Shown: one piece after another, positions 9,424 to 17,807 of the stretch
How positions within the stretch are numbered: the first letter of the stretch is position 1
Layout: every line of letters starts with the position of its first letter
Source of the DNA: Hyphomicrobiales bacterium
GTDB taxonomy: Bacteria > Pseudomonadota > Alphaproteobacteria > Rhizobiales > Xanthobacteraceae
Direction of reading: 5' to 3'
DNA: 39,533 bases
Assembly (NCBI GenBank): GCA_018335895.1
Contig: JAGXQU010000176.1
Coordinates: 1 to 39,533, forward strand
The notes under the pieces: model-generated
Told to the model about the DNA's origin: nothing
The model's input: only the letters and a program-made list of their open reading frames with translations
Database searches by the model: none
Program-made: the position numbers and the translations under genes

Positions 9424-9452
9424 TTGGCAAGGTATCGGTGGTGCATTATGCT
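9424..9452 (+). promoter_or_regulatory. Candidate promoter of the dioxygenase gene
   Basis: TTGGCA (9424-9429), a 17-base spacer and TATGCT (9447-9452) make a good match to a sigma-70-type promoter. Transcription would start near 9459, which rules out the GTG at 9438 as start of the following gene and favours the ATG at 9537. It lies in the 193-base region between the divergent WbqC and dioxygenase genes. Confidence 0.5.
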
Positions 9453-9536
9453 CGCCGCCTGCTCGACTTGGCGGGACATGATACCCGTTTCAGTCTGTCG
9501 AGCGCGTGTCTTGCTTCAGGCGGCGGCTCTCGAAAT

Positions 9537-10367
9537 ATGGAGATTGGCGTGAATATCCCCGCGGTCCAGCATTACGGCGTTCACGAGCGCAGGGTTAACG
9601 TCGACGAACTGGACTCGGCGGTTGAATATCTGCGCCGGTACGGATTTGCGATCGTGAAGTCCGGATTGAGGCCGGATGAAATCAAGGAAATCCGAGAGGC
9701 GTTCGATCGCGTAAATTCCGCTACAAAGAATACGTATGGGCTTGAGTCGCTGACGGCGATCGACGAACAGAATACAATTCGGCTTCCTTTGGCGCTGGAC
9801 GCGAGGTTTCTCAAGCTTGCGATGAATCCGATGATACTTTCCATCGGAAGGCGAATGATCGGAAAGAACATTCTGCTGAACCAGCAGAATGGCGTCATCA
9901 ATCCCGCCGGCAAGACCTACAATCAGGCGAAATGGCACCGCGACCTGCCCTATCAGCACTTCGTCAGTTCCCGGCCGCTGGCGATAAATGCGCTGTTTTG
10001 CGTAGACGATTTCACGATTGAAAACGGCGCAACTCTCGTAATTCCGAGTTCTCACCAGATCGAAGAATTTCCGTCAGACGAAGTCGTTCAGAAAGAGCAA
10101 AGGACTCTGGTGGCGGAGGCCGGCAACTTTCTGGTGCTTGATTGCATGGTCTATCACTCTGGCGGGCCGAACCGGACGAACACGGATCGCCGCGCGGTAA
10201 ACCACGTCTATACTACGCCGATCATTCGGCAGCAGATCGAGATATCTGGTTGTCTTGGCCCGGACTTCCCTGCGGACGCCGAGACCAAACAATTGTTGGG
10301 CTTCGGTTATGAGGGCATCCGTTCGGTCAAGGACTACCTTGAATCGAGACGGAAGAAAGCCAGCTAG
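9537..10367 (+). CDS. Phytanoyl-CoA dioxygenase (PhyH) family oxygenase
   Basis: A 276-residue protein of the PhyH family of Fe(II)/2-oxoglutarate oxygenases. The iron-binding triad is visible as His134-X-Asp136 (KWHRD) and distal His207 (VYHSGG), with Arg219 in NRTNTDRRAVNH positioned to hold 2-oxoglutarate. Such enzymes hydroxylate lipid, amino acid or sugar-linked substrates; in a glycan cluster it may hydroxylate the sugar or its acyl group (inference). The ATG at 9537 is preferred to GTG 9438 on promoter position. Base composition is more A/T-rich than flanking genes. Its TAG shares the CTAG tetranucleotide with the convergent gene's stop. Confidence 0.85.
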   Translation: MEIGVNIPAVQHYGVHERRVNVDELDSAVEYLRRYGFAIVKSGLRPDEIKEIREAFDRVNSATKNTYGLESLTAIDEQNTIRLPLALDARFLKLAMNPMILSIGRRMIGKNILLNQQNGVINPAGKTYNQAKWHRDLPYQHFVSSRPLAINALFCVDDFTIENGATLVIPSSHQIEEFPSDEVVQKEQRTLVAEAGNFLVLDCMVYHSGGPNRTNTDRRAVNHVYTTPIIRQQIEISGCLGPDFPADAETKQLLGFGYEGIRSVKDYLESRRKKAS

Positions 10368-11302
10368 CCGAGATTGAGCGAATCCGGATTTGTCAGTCTG
10401 GCTATTCCAAATCCGGTTAAACCGTAACCGCTTCCATTATAGAGCATGTAAAATTCGCCGCCTTGCTTGAAAACGCAAGGATAGGTGCGCGTGCCCTCCG
10501 TCCACGCATCGCTCTGTCCAAATTGAAGAGCGCTGTCGGCGCGGCGCCACGAACCGTCGTTGTGCTGCCAAGCGAAACCCAAACTGTAGTTCGGCGAGCG
10601 CCGTGCGTACCACATCAATAGTCTACCGTTGTGCGACAATACGGTAGGTCTCGAGATCGCGTACTCCTCGGGAGAAGTTGCGCGGTCCAGGCCTACGACA
10701 ATGGCCTTCTCGGGAGTCCAATGGATGCCGTCGTTTGACGCCGCCCTTTTCAGGACGTGCTCCATTTCCAGGCGCCTTTCTCCCCATAAAAGATGGGATC
10801 CGAACCACATCTGCCAGGCATCGCCAACGCGATAGACCCAAGGGTATCCGACGCAGATCGGGTTCTCGATCGTCCTGCCGACGATCGGCACGTTGGAAAG
10901 TTTTTCAAACTTTCCACTATCGCCTTTTGCGATTGCGAGCCCGATGAAGTTTGCGAAAGGAACGCTGTCGCCTTTGGTCCAGCCTAGATAGTAGGCGAAG
11001 AGATCGCCGCCTTCCCGAATAATGCAAGAAATGCTTGCGCCGTCGGCGTCGAACTCGCCGCGCGCGCCGGGAGAAATAAAAGGCCCCTGAACTTCGGAAG
11101 TCAGACGGACGTTGTCTCCCTGAATCTCGACATCGATCGCAGCAACATGCGAGCGTCCGAATTCATCGCGTGGCGAGAAGAAGATGGTGCCGCGCTGACC
11201 GGCGCGCTCCAGATATGTCGGATATGCGGCATGCGTTTTTGCCCACGGCAGATCTAGCGGCGCCTTCACGAGCTGCCCGAGCGGCTTCCAGTTCTGCTGC
11301 AT
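10364..11302 (-). CDS. Predicted beta-propeller protein of unknown function
   Basis: A 312-residue protein without signal peptide, so cytoplasmic. It shows repeated blocks of the type seen in five-bladed propellers of glycoside hydrolase clans (GH32/43/62/130-like): AYPTYLERAGQRGTIFFS, ASISCIIREGGDLFAYYLGW, YPWVYRVGDAWQMWFGSHL, ISRPTVLSHNGRLLMWYARR and TYPCVFKQGGEFYMLYNGSGYG, each pairing a short acidic/aromatic strand with a W/Y-rich strand. I cannot assign catalytic acids. It may be a sugar-binding or sugar-processing factor of the glycan pathway. The ATG at 11302 was chosen; an in-frame TTG at 11317 is possible. It follows the NeuD-like gene on the same strand by about 22 bases. Confidence 0.7.
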   Translation of the reverse strand: MQQNWKPLGQLVKAPLDLPWAKTHAAYPTYLERAGQRGTIFFSPRDEFGRSHVAAIDVEIQGDNVRLTSEVQGPFISPGARGEFDADGASISCIIREGGDLFAYYLGWTKGDSVPFANFIGLAIAKGDSGKFEKLSNVPIVGRTIENPICVGYPWVYRVGDAWQMWFGSHLLWGERRLEMEHVLKRAASNDGIHWTPEKAIVVGLDRATSPEEYAISRPTVLSHNGRLLMWYARRSPNYSLGFAWQHNDGSWRRADSALQFGQSDAWTEGTRTYPCVFKQGGEFYMLYNGSGYGLTGFGIARLTNPDSLNLG

Positions 11303-11324
11303 CGATATTTCTTTCAAGCCAATT

Positions 11325-11990
11325 TCAGATCTGCTTGATACGCCGGCTCGGTATCTTTCGCTTTTCGGTGAATCCGTTTGGAAGATAAACGGATTCAGGC
11401 TCCGTGCTTTCCCGGATCAGCGAACCGGCCGCGAGCAGCGAATAGGGCGCTATCTTTACATGGTCGACAATTGTGACGTTGACGCCGGCAAAGCTGTTGG
11501 CCCCGACCGTTACTCCGCCTGAAACGACGACATGCGAGGTAAGAAATACATTGTCTTCGATTGTCGAGTGATGTCCGATATGATTGCCGCTCCACAACGT
11601 GACATTGTTGCCTATGCGAACGAATGGCTGGAGCGTGTTGTCTTCAAGAATGAAACAATTCTCGCCGACGCTCGTGGCGAAGTTGGTTGCGTCCGGGCTC
11701 ACGTAAGTCGTGAGCGGATATCCCATATCGCGCATCGTTACGACCTTCTCTGTCCTGAGGTCGTTCATTCTCGTAAAGGAAAGCGCAACGAAACCGTAAT
11801 TTTCCGTAGGCGGAGCTGCACGTGCGATCTCCTCGACCGCGACAACAGGCGCGCCTTCGAACGTATCTTCTTTCACGTACTGCGCATCGACCGTAAATGC
11901 CGCAACCTTGCGGCCAATACGACGAAAGTAAAACGCTGCGACTTGAGCCATCTCGCCGGCCCCGAACAGGACAATTGGCAAATCCTTCAT
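11325..11990 (-). CDS. NeuD/PglD-like hexapeptide-repeat acyltransferase
   Basis: A 221-residue protein with an N-terminal small Rossmann-type domain (LPIVLFGAGEMAQVAAFYF, residues 3-22) and a C-terminal left-handed beta-helix of hexapeptide repeats (from about residue 110: VGENCFILEDN, VRIGNNVTLWSG, IEDNVFLTSHVVVSGG, VTVGANSFAGVNV). His in GNHIGHHS is the likely catalytic base. The family includes NeuD O-acetyltransferase and PglD, which N-acetylates UDP-4-amino-sugars, so acylation of the 4-amino group of a dTDP-4-amino-dideoxyhexose is a reasonable inference. ATG 11990 gives the family's normal length; an in-frame ATG at 12038 would add 16 residues with no match. Confidence 0.85.
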   Translation of the reverse strand: MKDLPIVLFGAGEMAQVAAFYFRRIGRKVAAFTVDAQYVKEDTFEGAPVVAVEEIARAAPPTENYGFVALSFTRMNDLRTEKVVTMRDMGYPLTTYVSPDATNFATSVGENCFILEDNTLQPFVRIGNNVTLWSGNHIGHHSTIEDNVFLTSHVVVSGGVTVGANSFAGVNVTIVDHVKIAPYSLLAAGSLIRESTEPESVYLPNGFTEKRKIPSRRIKQI

Positions 11991-12082
11991 AGCGGTCTCG
12001 TGAAAGAGTTCATCGGGGCGAAAGCGGGACATCGACATGCGATGCTTGCTGCTAACATACTGTAATGCTAGTGCTATTTAAA

Positions 12083-12098
12083 GGGCATTTTTGTGCCC
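12083..12098 (+). promoter_or_regulatory. Small hairpin between divergent genes
   Basis: GGGCA-TTTTTG-TGCCC lies in the short region between the NeuD-like gene and the methyltransferase gene, within the latter's probable leader. The surrounding bases are A/T-rich and should hold promoters for both directions, but I see no clear -35/-10 pair. Confidence 0.3.
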
Positions 12099-12121
12099 CA
12101 CGATACGTGCTGGGCGCGAAG

Positions 12122-13312
12122 ATGGTGCTACGCAATCTCAATTGCCCGATTTGCAGAAGCGTCCATGTTCTGCCCCTTACAAATCCAAATGCGCAGAGCT
12201 CCATGATCAGCGATGGTGCAATCGTTCCTCGCCCTTTAGGCAAGGCTTCCTGCAACGATTGCGGCCACGGCTTTCATGTCGAGCCGATACAGGACAATCA
12301 ACTGCGCGAACTCTACGGCGATGCGTACAGTTTGGGGTTACGGGATAAGAGCGCGGATGCGGATCGCGCCTCAGGTTACTGCGAACATATTTCCGAGCAT
12401 CTTGGTTCGTTGGACCGGCATATAGAGCGCGGGCATGTTGTCGTGGAGTTCGGTTGCGGAACTGGTCACCTTCTGCGGAAGATTTCGCAGAAGTGGCAAC
12501 CACGGAGACTCGTCGGAATCGAACCGGCGCCAAAGCTCGCGAACAAGGCGAGAGAACTCAACGGTAAATATGTCGAGATCATAGAATCCTACGCGGAATC
12601 GAGCGTGCCACTGGTGAAAGACGCTGATTTTGCAATTTCCGTGAACGTGATCGAGCATGCGCTGGACCCCGTCGCGTTCCTAAAGACATGCCGGGATTCG
12701 ATAAACGAGCGCGGCACAATTCTGGTTATCTGTCCTGACGGAAACTATCCTCACTCGGAGCTGCTCTTCTACGATCACGTGTCCTCGTTCTCCGTGACGT
12801 CTTTCGAGCGCGCGGCAAGTCAGGCGGGTCTCAAGATGCTGCACTCCGCTACGTTGGGAAACGGGCAAGAAGGCTTCCAGCTGTTTGTGCTTGCCCCGGA
12901 CGGTTCAGCACAGGAGCCGAGCGCTGGCTCGGCGGCTTCGTTTCAGGAGCTTTCGGAGGGGCGCGGCCGGTATCTCAAAGGGTGGGCCACGCTTGAGCAG
13001 GGCGTTCGAAATCAGATCGGCAGCGATCGATACGCCATTTTCGGAATCGGCGAGTATGCGGACTTGCTAAGCGCATACTGCCCGGGGATTATCGGCGCGG
13101 CTGAATGTTTCGTGGTAGATAATGCACCGCAGCCCGAATATCGCGGCAAGCCGCTTCTGTCGCTGGATGCGTTCAGGCAAGAGAAGCCAGATACAAGGAT
13201 TCTTGCTGCGGTAAATCCGCGAAGCTGGAAATACCTAATAGAAAGGCTGCGAAGCGGCAGCGTTGTGGCCAACCATCCTTACGAGTTTAGCGAATTGCGA
13301 AGCGCACTATGA
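12122..13312 (+). CDS. Class I SAM-dependent methyltransferase with zinc-finger N-terminus and Rossmann-like C-terminus
   Basis: A 396-residue, three-part protein: a zinc-ribbon-like start (Cys8, Cys11, Cys44, Cys47), a SAM-binding domain with motif I VVVEFGCGTGH (about 107-116) and motif IV region NVIEHALDPVAFL, and a C-terminal domain beginning YAIFGIGEYADLL that resembles a small nucleotide-binding fold. This architecture is that of sugar C-methyltransferases such as the TylC3/NovU group (zinc-binding, methyltransferase and C-terminal domains), so methylation of a deoxysugar is suggested but not proven. ATG 12122 is chosen because an upstream ATG (12065) adds 19 residues before the zinc finger. 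Its TGA overlaps the next gene's ATG (ATGA). Confidence 0.85.
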   Translation: MVLRNLNCPICRSVHVLPLTNPNAQSSMISDGAIVPRPLGKASCNDCGHGFHVEPIQDNQLRELYGDAYSLGLRDKSADADRASGYCEHISEHLGSLDRHIERGHVVVEFGCGTGHLLRKISQKWQPRRLVGIEPAPKLANKARELNGKYVEIIESYAESSVPLVKDADFAISVNVIEHALDPVAFLKTCRDSINERGTILVICPDGNYPHSELLFYDHVSSFSVTSFERAASQAGLKMLHSATLGNGQEGFQLFVLAPDGSAQEPSAGSAASFQELSEGRGRYLKGWATLEQGVRNQIGSDRYAIFGIGEYADLLSAYCPGIIGAAECFVVDNAPQPEYRGKPLLSLDAFRQEKPDTRILAAVNPRSWKYLIERLRSGSVVANHPYEFSELRSAL

Positions 13313-14265
13313 ATCAAGCTGAACGCCCGCCGGCCGAACGCGGCGAAACTCCTAGGTTGAGTATCGTCACCACGGCCTTTCGATCAGAGGACTGTATCCA
13401 GGAGTTTCTACGCCGCGCCTTGGCGGCTGCGTCTGCGATAGACGAAAGAGTGGAATTGATCGTAGTCGACGACGGCTCGCCTGATCGCTCCGCTGAAATT
13501 GTGCGTGACGCGGTTGATGGCGACAAGCGGATTGTGCTCGTCCAGCTAAGCAGGAACTTCGGTCACCACAAAGCACTGATCGCCGGCCTCGAAGTATCTC
13601 GTGGCGACATCATCTTCGTTATCGACAGCGACCTCGAAGAGGAGCCGGAAAACATCAAGGCCATGCACGACTTGATGAAAGCCGAGAACACCGACGTCGT
13701 ATTGAGCATCCAGAAAATGCGAAAAGGCGGACGGATCGAAAGGCTGACGGGCCGGCTGTTCTACTGGATCTTCAGCAAGCTGTCCGAGGTCAATCTGCCT
13801 CGAAACGTATCGACGATGCAGTTGATGACAAGAAGATATCTCAAGTCATTCTTGCTGTTTCGGGATCGCAATCCCGTCTTCGTGCCATTGGGTTTGCTGA
13901 CAGGTTACAAGCGGTCGCTGCACGAATTCGAGAAGGGAAGCAGAAAGCAGACGACGTACTCGTTTCGCAGGCGTTTGTCTTTGTTGATGCTGGCCGTGAC
14001 GAGCTTCACCGCGCGGCCTCTTTTTCTGGTGTTCTGGTTCAGCACGATTTTATCGCTGTCCGGCTTTCTATTCGGCGCGTTCGTGATCGTTCGTGCGCTG
14101 TTTGGTCCGGTGCAGGACGGCTGGACGTCGATCATCGCCGCTATCGTGTTCTTCTCGAGCGTGAATGCGTTCTTCACCGGCGTGTTGGGACTCTATATCA
14201 AGCTGATCCTGGACGAGGTGAAAGACCGGCCACGATCGATCGTTCAGGAAATTTACAGGCGCTGA
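13309..14265 (+). CDS. Polyprenyl-phosphate glycosyltransferase, family 2 (ArnC/GtrB-like)
   Basis: A 318-residue membrane-anchored GT2 enzyme. The GT-A domain shows VVDDGSPDRS (52-61), the NFGHHKALIAGL segment (83-94) and the metal-binding DSD (106-108) in VIDSDLEEEPENI. Two C-terminal membrane helices (about 238-262 and 274-300) follow, ending with the family's LGLYIKLILDEVKDRP motif. These features are those of ArnC, GtrB and dolichol-phosphate mannose synthase, which load a sugar from a nucleotide donor onto undecaprenyl phosphate on the inner face of the membrane. The likely donor here is the dTDP-amino-dideoxyhexose made by the surrounding genes (inference). It overlaps the upstream methyltransferase by 4 bases and precedes the small membrane protein by 10. 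Confidence 0.92.
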   Translation: MNQAERPPAERGETPRLSIVTTAFRSEDCIQEFLRRALAAASAIDERVELIVVDDGSPDRSAEIVRDAVDGDKRIVLVQLSRNFGHHKALIAGLEVSRGDIIFVIDSDLEEEPENIKAMHDLMKAENTDVVLSIQKMRKGGRIERLTGRLFYWIFSKLSEVNLPRNVSTMQLMTRRYLKSFLLFRDRNPVFVPLGLLTGYKRSLHEFEKGSRKQTTYSFRRRLSLLMLAVTSFTARPLFLVFWFSTILSLSGFLFGAFVIVRALFGPVQDGWTSIIAAIVFFSSVNAFFTGVLGLYIKLILDEVKDRPRSIVQEIYRR

Positions 14266-14275
14266 TGGCCCGGAC

Positions 14276-14641
14276 ATGACACCAGTTTTGCAATTGCTCG
14301 CAGCCATCGTTCTCGTCACCTACTCGAACGTCATCGTGAAAAGTAGGGTCGGCGCACTGGGTGGCGTCGATCAAAACGTAAGCTCTGTGAATTTACTGCT
14401 CCGGCTTGTTGCGGATCAGCTGATCTGGACAGCCGCGGTCGCGACAGTATTGGGCATGGGGCTTTACGTCTTATCCCTGCGGCATCTCAGTCTCAGCGTC
14501 GCGCAGCCGGCACTGGCGCTCGTCTTTGTCGCGGTTCCGCTCGCGGCCGCGCTGTTTCTCGGCGAGAATCTTTCCGCGTTGCGCCTTACGGGACTTTTCG
14601 TCATCGCGCTCGGCGTCCTGATCGTATTCCTCTCGGCATGA
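14276..14641 (+). CDS. EmrE/ArnE-like four-helix membrane protein, probable lipid-linked sugar flippase component
   Basis: A 121-residue protein almost entirely made of four hydrophobic helices (about 4-21, 47-67, 73-94, 100-120), with the DMT/SMR-type motif LSLSVAQPALALVFVAVPLAAALFLGE in the third helix and loop. This is the layout of ArnE/ArnF and related EamA-like proteins that flip undecaprenyl-phosphate-linked amino sugars across the inner membrane. Its position directly after the ArnC/GtrB-like gene supports that role over drug export. Its stop overlaps the next start (ATGA at 14638-14641). Confidence 0.85.
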   Translation: MTPVLQLLAAIVLVTYSNVIVKSRVGALGGVDQNVSSVNLLLRLVADQLIWTAAVATVLGMGLYVLSLRHLSLSVAQPALALVFVAVPLAAALFLGENLSALRLTGLFVIALGVLIVFLSA

Positions 14642-15555
14642 GCACCGGAGAGCGCCTCTGTCCGCATTGCAGTGCTGGTGAGACGATCGGCGCCGCGGAA
14701 AAAATCTGGCCGGATTCCTGGCGTTGCGGCTCGTGCAACCATCGCGTCGAATCCCGCGACGGGATTCCGATGTTCGCGCCCGCGCTTGCCGACACCGAAG
14801 TCGGGATGAATCCATTGGGTTTTGAGCCGCTGGCCGGCCGGGAAGCCGGCCATTTCTGGTTCGAACCGCGCAATCGGCTGCTGACTTCCCTCATCGGGAG
14901 ATATTTTCCGGCGTCGAGAGATTTTCTCGAGGTGGGCTGCGGCACCGGGTTCGTACTCTCCGCCGTCGCGAAATCGAAAAGCTGGTCCAGGATCGTCGGT
15001 TCGGAGCTGCATCCAGCCGGTCTCGCCTATGCGCGTAAGCGCGCCGACAGCTCCGCCGAATTCGTGCAGATGGATGCGACCCAAATTCCGGCGCGCAACG
15101 CCTTCGATGTCGTCGGCGCTTTCGATGTGCTCGAACACATCCCGGACGACGAAAAGGCGCTCGCCGAAATCTTCAGCGCGCTGAGACCCGGAGGCGGCGC
15201 GGTGCTCGCGGTTCCGCAGCATCCGTTCCTGTGGTCGCGCGAAGATGAAATCGCGCTCCACCAACGCCGCTACCGCAGGAACGAGTTGCAGGAGAAGGTG
15301 CGCCGCGCCGGTTTCGAAATCCTGTTCTCGAACTCCTACACATCGTTCCTGCTGCCGCTGATGGCGGCAAGCCGGCTTATGTCGCGCAACCGGGCGCCGA
15401 TCTCAAGCGAAGAATCGAACCCGGAGTTCAATTTGCCGCCCGCGCTGAATGCAATCCTGCGCGGTGCGTTACAGGCGGAAGTGACGTTGAGTTTGCTCGG
15501 GATGCCGCTGCCGGCGGGCGGTTCCAGAATTGTGGTCGCACGAAAGCCGCGCTAG
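14638..15555 (+). CDS. Class I SAM-dependent methyltransferase with N-terminal zinc ribbon
   Basis: A 305-residue protein: a zinc ribbon (Cys8, Cys11, Cys30, Cys33), then a methyltransferase domain with motif I FLEVGCGTGFVL (about 96-107) and an acidic post-I loop, DVVGAFDVLEHIPDDEKAL, and a C-terminal helical segment. It belongs to the Methyltransf_11/23 type often found in glycan clusters; the methyl acceptor could be the sugar, alone or lipid-linked. It is translationally coupled to the small membrane protein and converges on the aminotransferase gene with 10 bases between stops. Confidence 0.87.
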   Translation: MSTGERLCPHCSAGETIGAAEKIWPDSWRCGSCNHRVESRDGIPMFAPALADTEVGMNPLGFEPLAGREAGHFWFEPRNRLLTSLIGRYFPASRDFLEVGCGTGFVLSAVAKSKSWSRIVGSELHPAGLAYARKRADSSAEFVQMDATQIPARNAFDVVGAFDVLEHIPDDEKALAEIFSALRPGGGAVLAVPQHPFLWSREDEIALHQRRYRRNELQEKVRRAGFEILFSNSYTSFLLPLMAASRLMSRNRAPISSEESNPEFNLPPALNAILRGALQAEVTLSLLGMPLPAGGSRIVVARKPR

Positions 15556-15565
15556 CGCATTGCGG

Positions 15566-16705
15566 TCACGTGCGGCGGACGATGTCGTGCACGGCTTCGG
15601 CGACGATTTCCACCTGGTCCCCGATGCCTGTCCATAACGGCATCCGGACTAATCTGGCATGCATTTCTTCCGTAACGGGAAGCGTTCCGTGCACGCGGGT
15701 GTACTTTTTCCCGGCGGGCGAGTCGTGCAGCGGAACGTAATGAAAAACCGCGTTGATGCCGCGCGCGGCGAGTTCGCGGATTACCCGTGTCCGCTCCTCA
15801 ACGTCGGGCAGCAGAATGTAATAGATGTGCCCGTTGTGCGTGACGTTACCCGGGATCGTCGGACGCACGATCGCCCCGACCTGCTCGAGGGAAGCGAAGC
15901 GTTCGTGATAGGCGTTCCATGACGCCAGCCGGTCTTCGATAATCCGATCCGCGGAAGAAAGCTGCACGTGAAGAAACGCGGCGATCAGTTCGCTCGGCAG
16001 GAACGAAGATCCGTGATCGACCCAGGTGTATTTGTCGACGCGGCCGTCCTGAAACTCGCGCCGGTTGGTTCCCTTCTCCCACAACACATGCGCCTGTTCC
16101 GAGAAGTCCGGCCGGCTTGTGACAAAGGCGCCGCCTTCGCCGGAGACGACGTTCTTGGTTGCATGAAAGGAGATGCATCCGGCGTCGCCGATGGAGCCCG
16201 CGGGCTTTCCCTCGTATTCTGAGAGCAGTGCCTGCGCTGCATCCTCGACGACGACAAGGCCGTGCCGCTTCGCGATCTCCATGATCTTCTTCATTTCGCA
16301 GGGCACGCCGGCATAATGCACGACGAAGATCGCCTTCGTTCTCGGCGTGATCGCGGCTTCGATCAGGTTCTCGTCGAGGTTCAGGGTATCGCGCCGGATG
16401 TCCACGAATACGGGTGTTGCGCCGCGCAGGACGACCGCATTCGCGGTGGACACGAATGTGAAGGAGGGCATGATGACTTCGTCGCCGGGCACGAGATTAC
16501 AGAGGAGTGCTGCCATCTCGAGCGCGCCCGTGCAGGAATGCGTGAGCAGCGCCTCCGTCACATGAAGACGATCCTTGATCCACTGCTGGCAGAGTTGCGT
16601 GAAGTGGCCGTTTCCGGTGAGTTCCCGCCGCTCCAGCACGGAGCGCAAGGCATCGAGCTCTCCGCCGACGAGCGGGGGCCAGTTGAAGGGAATGCCTTTT
16701 TTCAT
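15566..16705 (-). CDS. rffA: dTDP-4-amino-4,6-dideoxygalactose transaminase
   Basis: RffA/WecE/FdtB converts dTDP-4-keto-6-deoxyglucose to dTDP-4-amino-4,6-dideoxygalactose (dTDP-Fuc4N) using PLP and glutamate. The 379-residue DegT/DnrJ/EryC1/StrS-fold protein has the PLP aspartate in EDAAQAL (Asp155) and the Schiff-base Lys184 in SFHATKN. The segment WEKGTNRREFQDGRVDKYTW followed by DHGSSFLPSELIAAFLHVQL is diagnostic for this subfamily. ATG 16705, 14 bases after the rmlB stop, matches the family start; an earlier in-frame start would overlap rmlB. It closes a three-gene minus-strand operon. Confidence 0.94.
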   Translation of the reverse strand: MKKGIPFNWPPLVGGELDALRSVLERRELTGNGHFTQLCQQWIKDRLHVTEALLTHSCTGALEMAALLCNLVPGDEVIMPSFTFVSTANAVVLRGATPVFVDIRRDTLNLDENLIEAAITPRTKAIFVVHYAGVPCEMKKIMEIAKRHGLVVVEDAAQALLSEYEGKPAGSIGDAGCISFHATKNVVSGEGGAFVTSRPDFSEQAHVLWEKGTNRREFQDGRVDKYTWVDHGSSFLPSELIAAFLHVQLSSADRIIEDRLASWNAYHERFASLEQVGAIVRPTIPGNVTHNGHIYYILLPDVEERTRVIRELAARGINAVFHYVPLHDSPAGKKYTRVHGTLPVTEEMHARLVRMPLWTGIGDQVEIVAEAVHDIVRRT

Positions 16706-16718
16706 CGGCGCTGCGGTT

Positions 16719-17807
16719 CTACTTTGCCGTCGCGGATGCCGCGAGACGGCCCAGACGCTCACCCTTGTAGCCGGTCGCCCGCAGGCGCTCCCACCATGCT
16801 CTGTTGTTCAGGTACCAAAGCACGGTGGATCGCAGGCCATCCGCAAGGCTGATGGCCGGGCGCCATTGCAGGTCGCGTTTCAGCTTGCTGGAATCGATGG
16901 CGTAGCGCGCGTCGTGTCCCGGGCGGTCGGTCACGAACTCGATCAGCGACGCATGTGAGCCGCGCCCGTTGTCCGGAAGCAGTTCGTCGAGAATTTTGCA
17001 GAGCGCGTGGATCAGATCGATGTTGGAGCGCTGGCAATCCGCCCCGACGTTGTAGGACGCGCCGGGCTCACCGCGCTCGGCGATCAGCGCGAGCGCGCGA
17101 GCATGATCTTCGACATGGATCCAGTCGCGCACATTGGTGCCGCGCCCGTAAACCGGGATTGGTTTTCTCCCCATGGCGTTGAAGATCACGGTCGGAATGA
17201 GTTTCTCGGGATACTGATAGGGACCGTAGTTGTTCGACGAATTTGAGAGAACCGCCGGCAGGCCGAACGTGACATGCCACGCATTCACGAGATGGTCGCT
17301 CGCAGCCTTGCTCGCCGCATAAGGAGAGTTCGGGCGATACGGACTTTCTTCCGTGAACAGCCCCTCGGCACCCAGGGAACCGAACACTTCGTCGGTCGAG
17401 ATGTGATGGAAGCGAAAGCTGTCGCGCTCGTTCGGGCCGAGCGTGCGCCAGTATTTCGTGGCAACCTCAAGCAGGACATAGGTGCCGACGATGTTGGTCT
17501 CGATGAACGGGGCCGGGGAATCAATCGAGCGGTCGACGTGGCTTTCCGCGGCCAGATGCATGACCGCGTGCGGCTTGAAGTCCTCGAAAACCCTCTGCAT
17601 CGATCCGGCATGGGCGATGTCGGCGTGCTCGAAACGATAACGGTTGCTGCGTGAAACCGGCTCAAGCGAATCGAGGTTTCCGGCATAGGTAAGTTTGTCG
17701 ACGACCAGTACCTGGTGCGGCGTGTGCTCGATCAGGTGGCGGACGACGGTGGCTCCGATAAAGCCGGCGCCGCCAGTCACCAGAAAACGCTTCGACTCAC
17801 TATTCAA
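16719..17807 (-). CDS. rmlB: dTDP-glucose 4,6-dehydratase
   Basis: RmlB dehydrates dTDP-glucose to dTDP-4-keto-6-deoxyglucose with tightly bound NAD+. The 362-residue extended-SDR protein shows [18 protein letters not shown] (8-25), [11 protein letters not shown], the active-site triad region STDEVFG (Thr138, Asp139, Glu140) and Tyr163-X3-Lys167, plus [14 protein letters not shown]. The start is taken as TTG 17807: it lies 8 bases inside the preceding gene's stop, has AAGG upstream, and gives the exact family N-terminus, whereas the longer frame adds 23 unrelated residues. Serves the amino-sugar branch because no rmlC or rmlD is present. Confidence 0.94.
   Translation of the reverse strand: MNSESKRFLVTGGAGFIGATVVRHLIEHTPHQVLVVDKLTYAGNLDSLEPVSRSNRYRFEHADIAHAGSMQRVFEDFKPHAVMHLAAESHVDRSIDSPAPFIETNIVGTYVLLEVATKYWRTLGPNERDSFRFHHISTDEVFGSLGAEGLFTEESPYRPNSPYAASKAASDHLVNAWHVTFGLPAVLSNSSNNYGPYQYPEKLIPTVIFNAMGRKPIPVYGRGTNVRDWIHVEDHARALALIAERGEPGASYNVGADCQRSNIDLIHALCKILDELLPDNGRGSHASLIEFVTDRPGHDARYAIDSSKLKRDLQWRPAISLADGLRSTVLWYLNNRAWWERLRATGYKGERLGRLAASATAK

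Noticed and set aside
9438-9536. N-terminal extension of the dioxygenase from GTG 9438
   Set aside because: It overlaps the candidate promoter, and its 33 residues do not match the PhyH family.
7769-17807. dTDP-rhamnose pathway
   Set aside because: rmlA and rmlB are present, but there is no epimerase (rmlC) or reductase (rmlD); rffA points to the amino-sugar branch.
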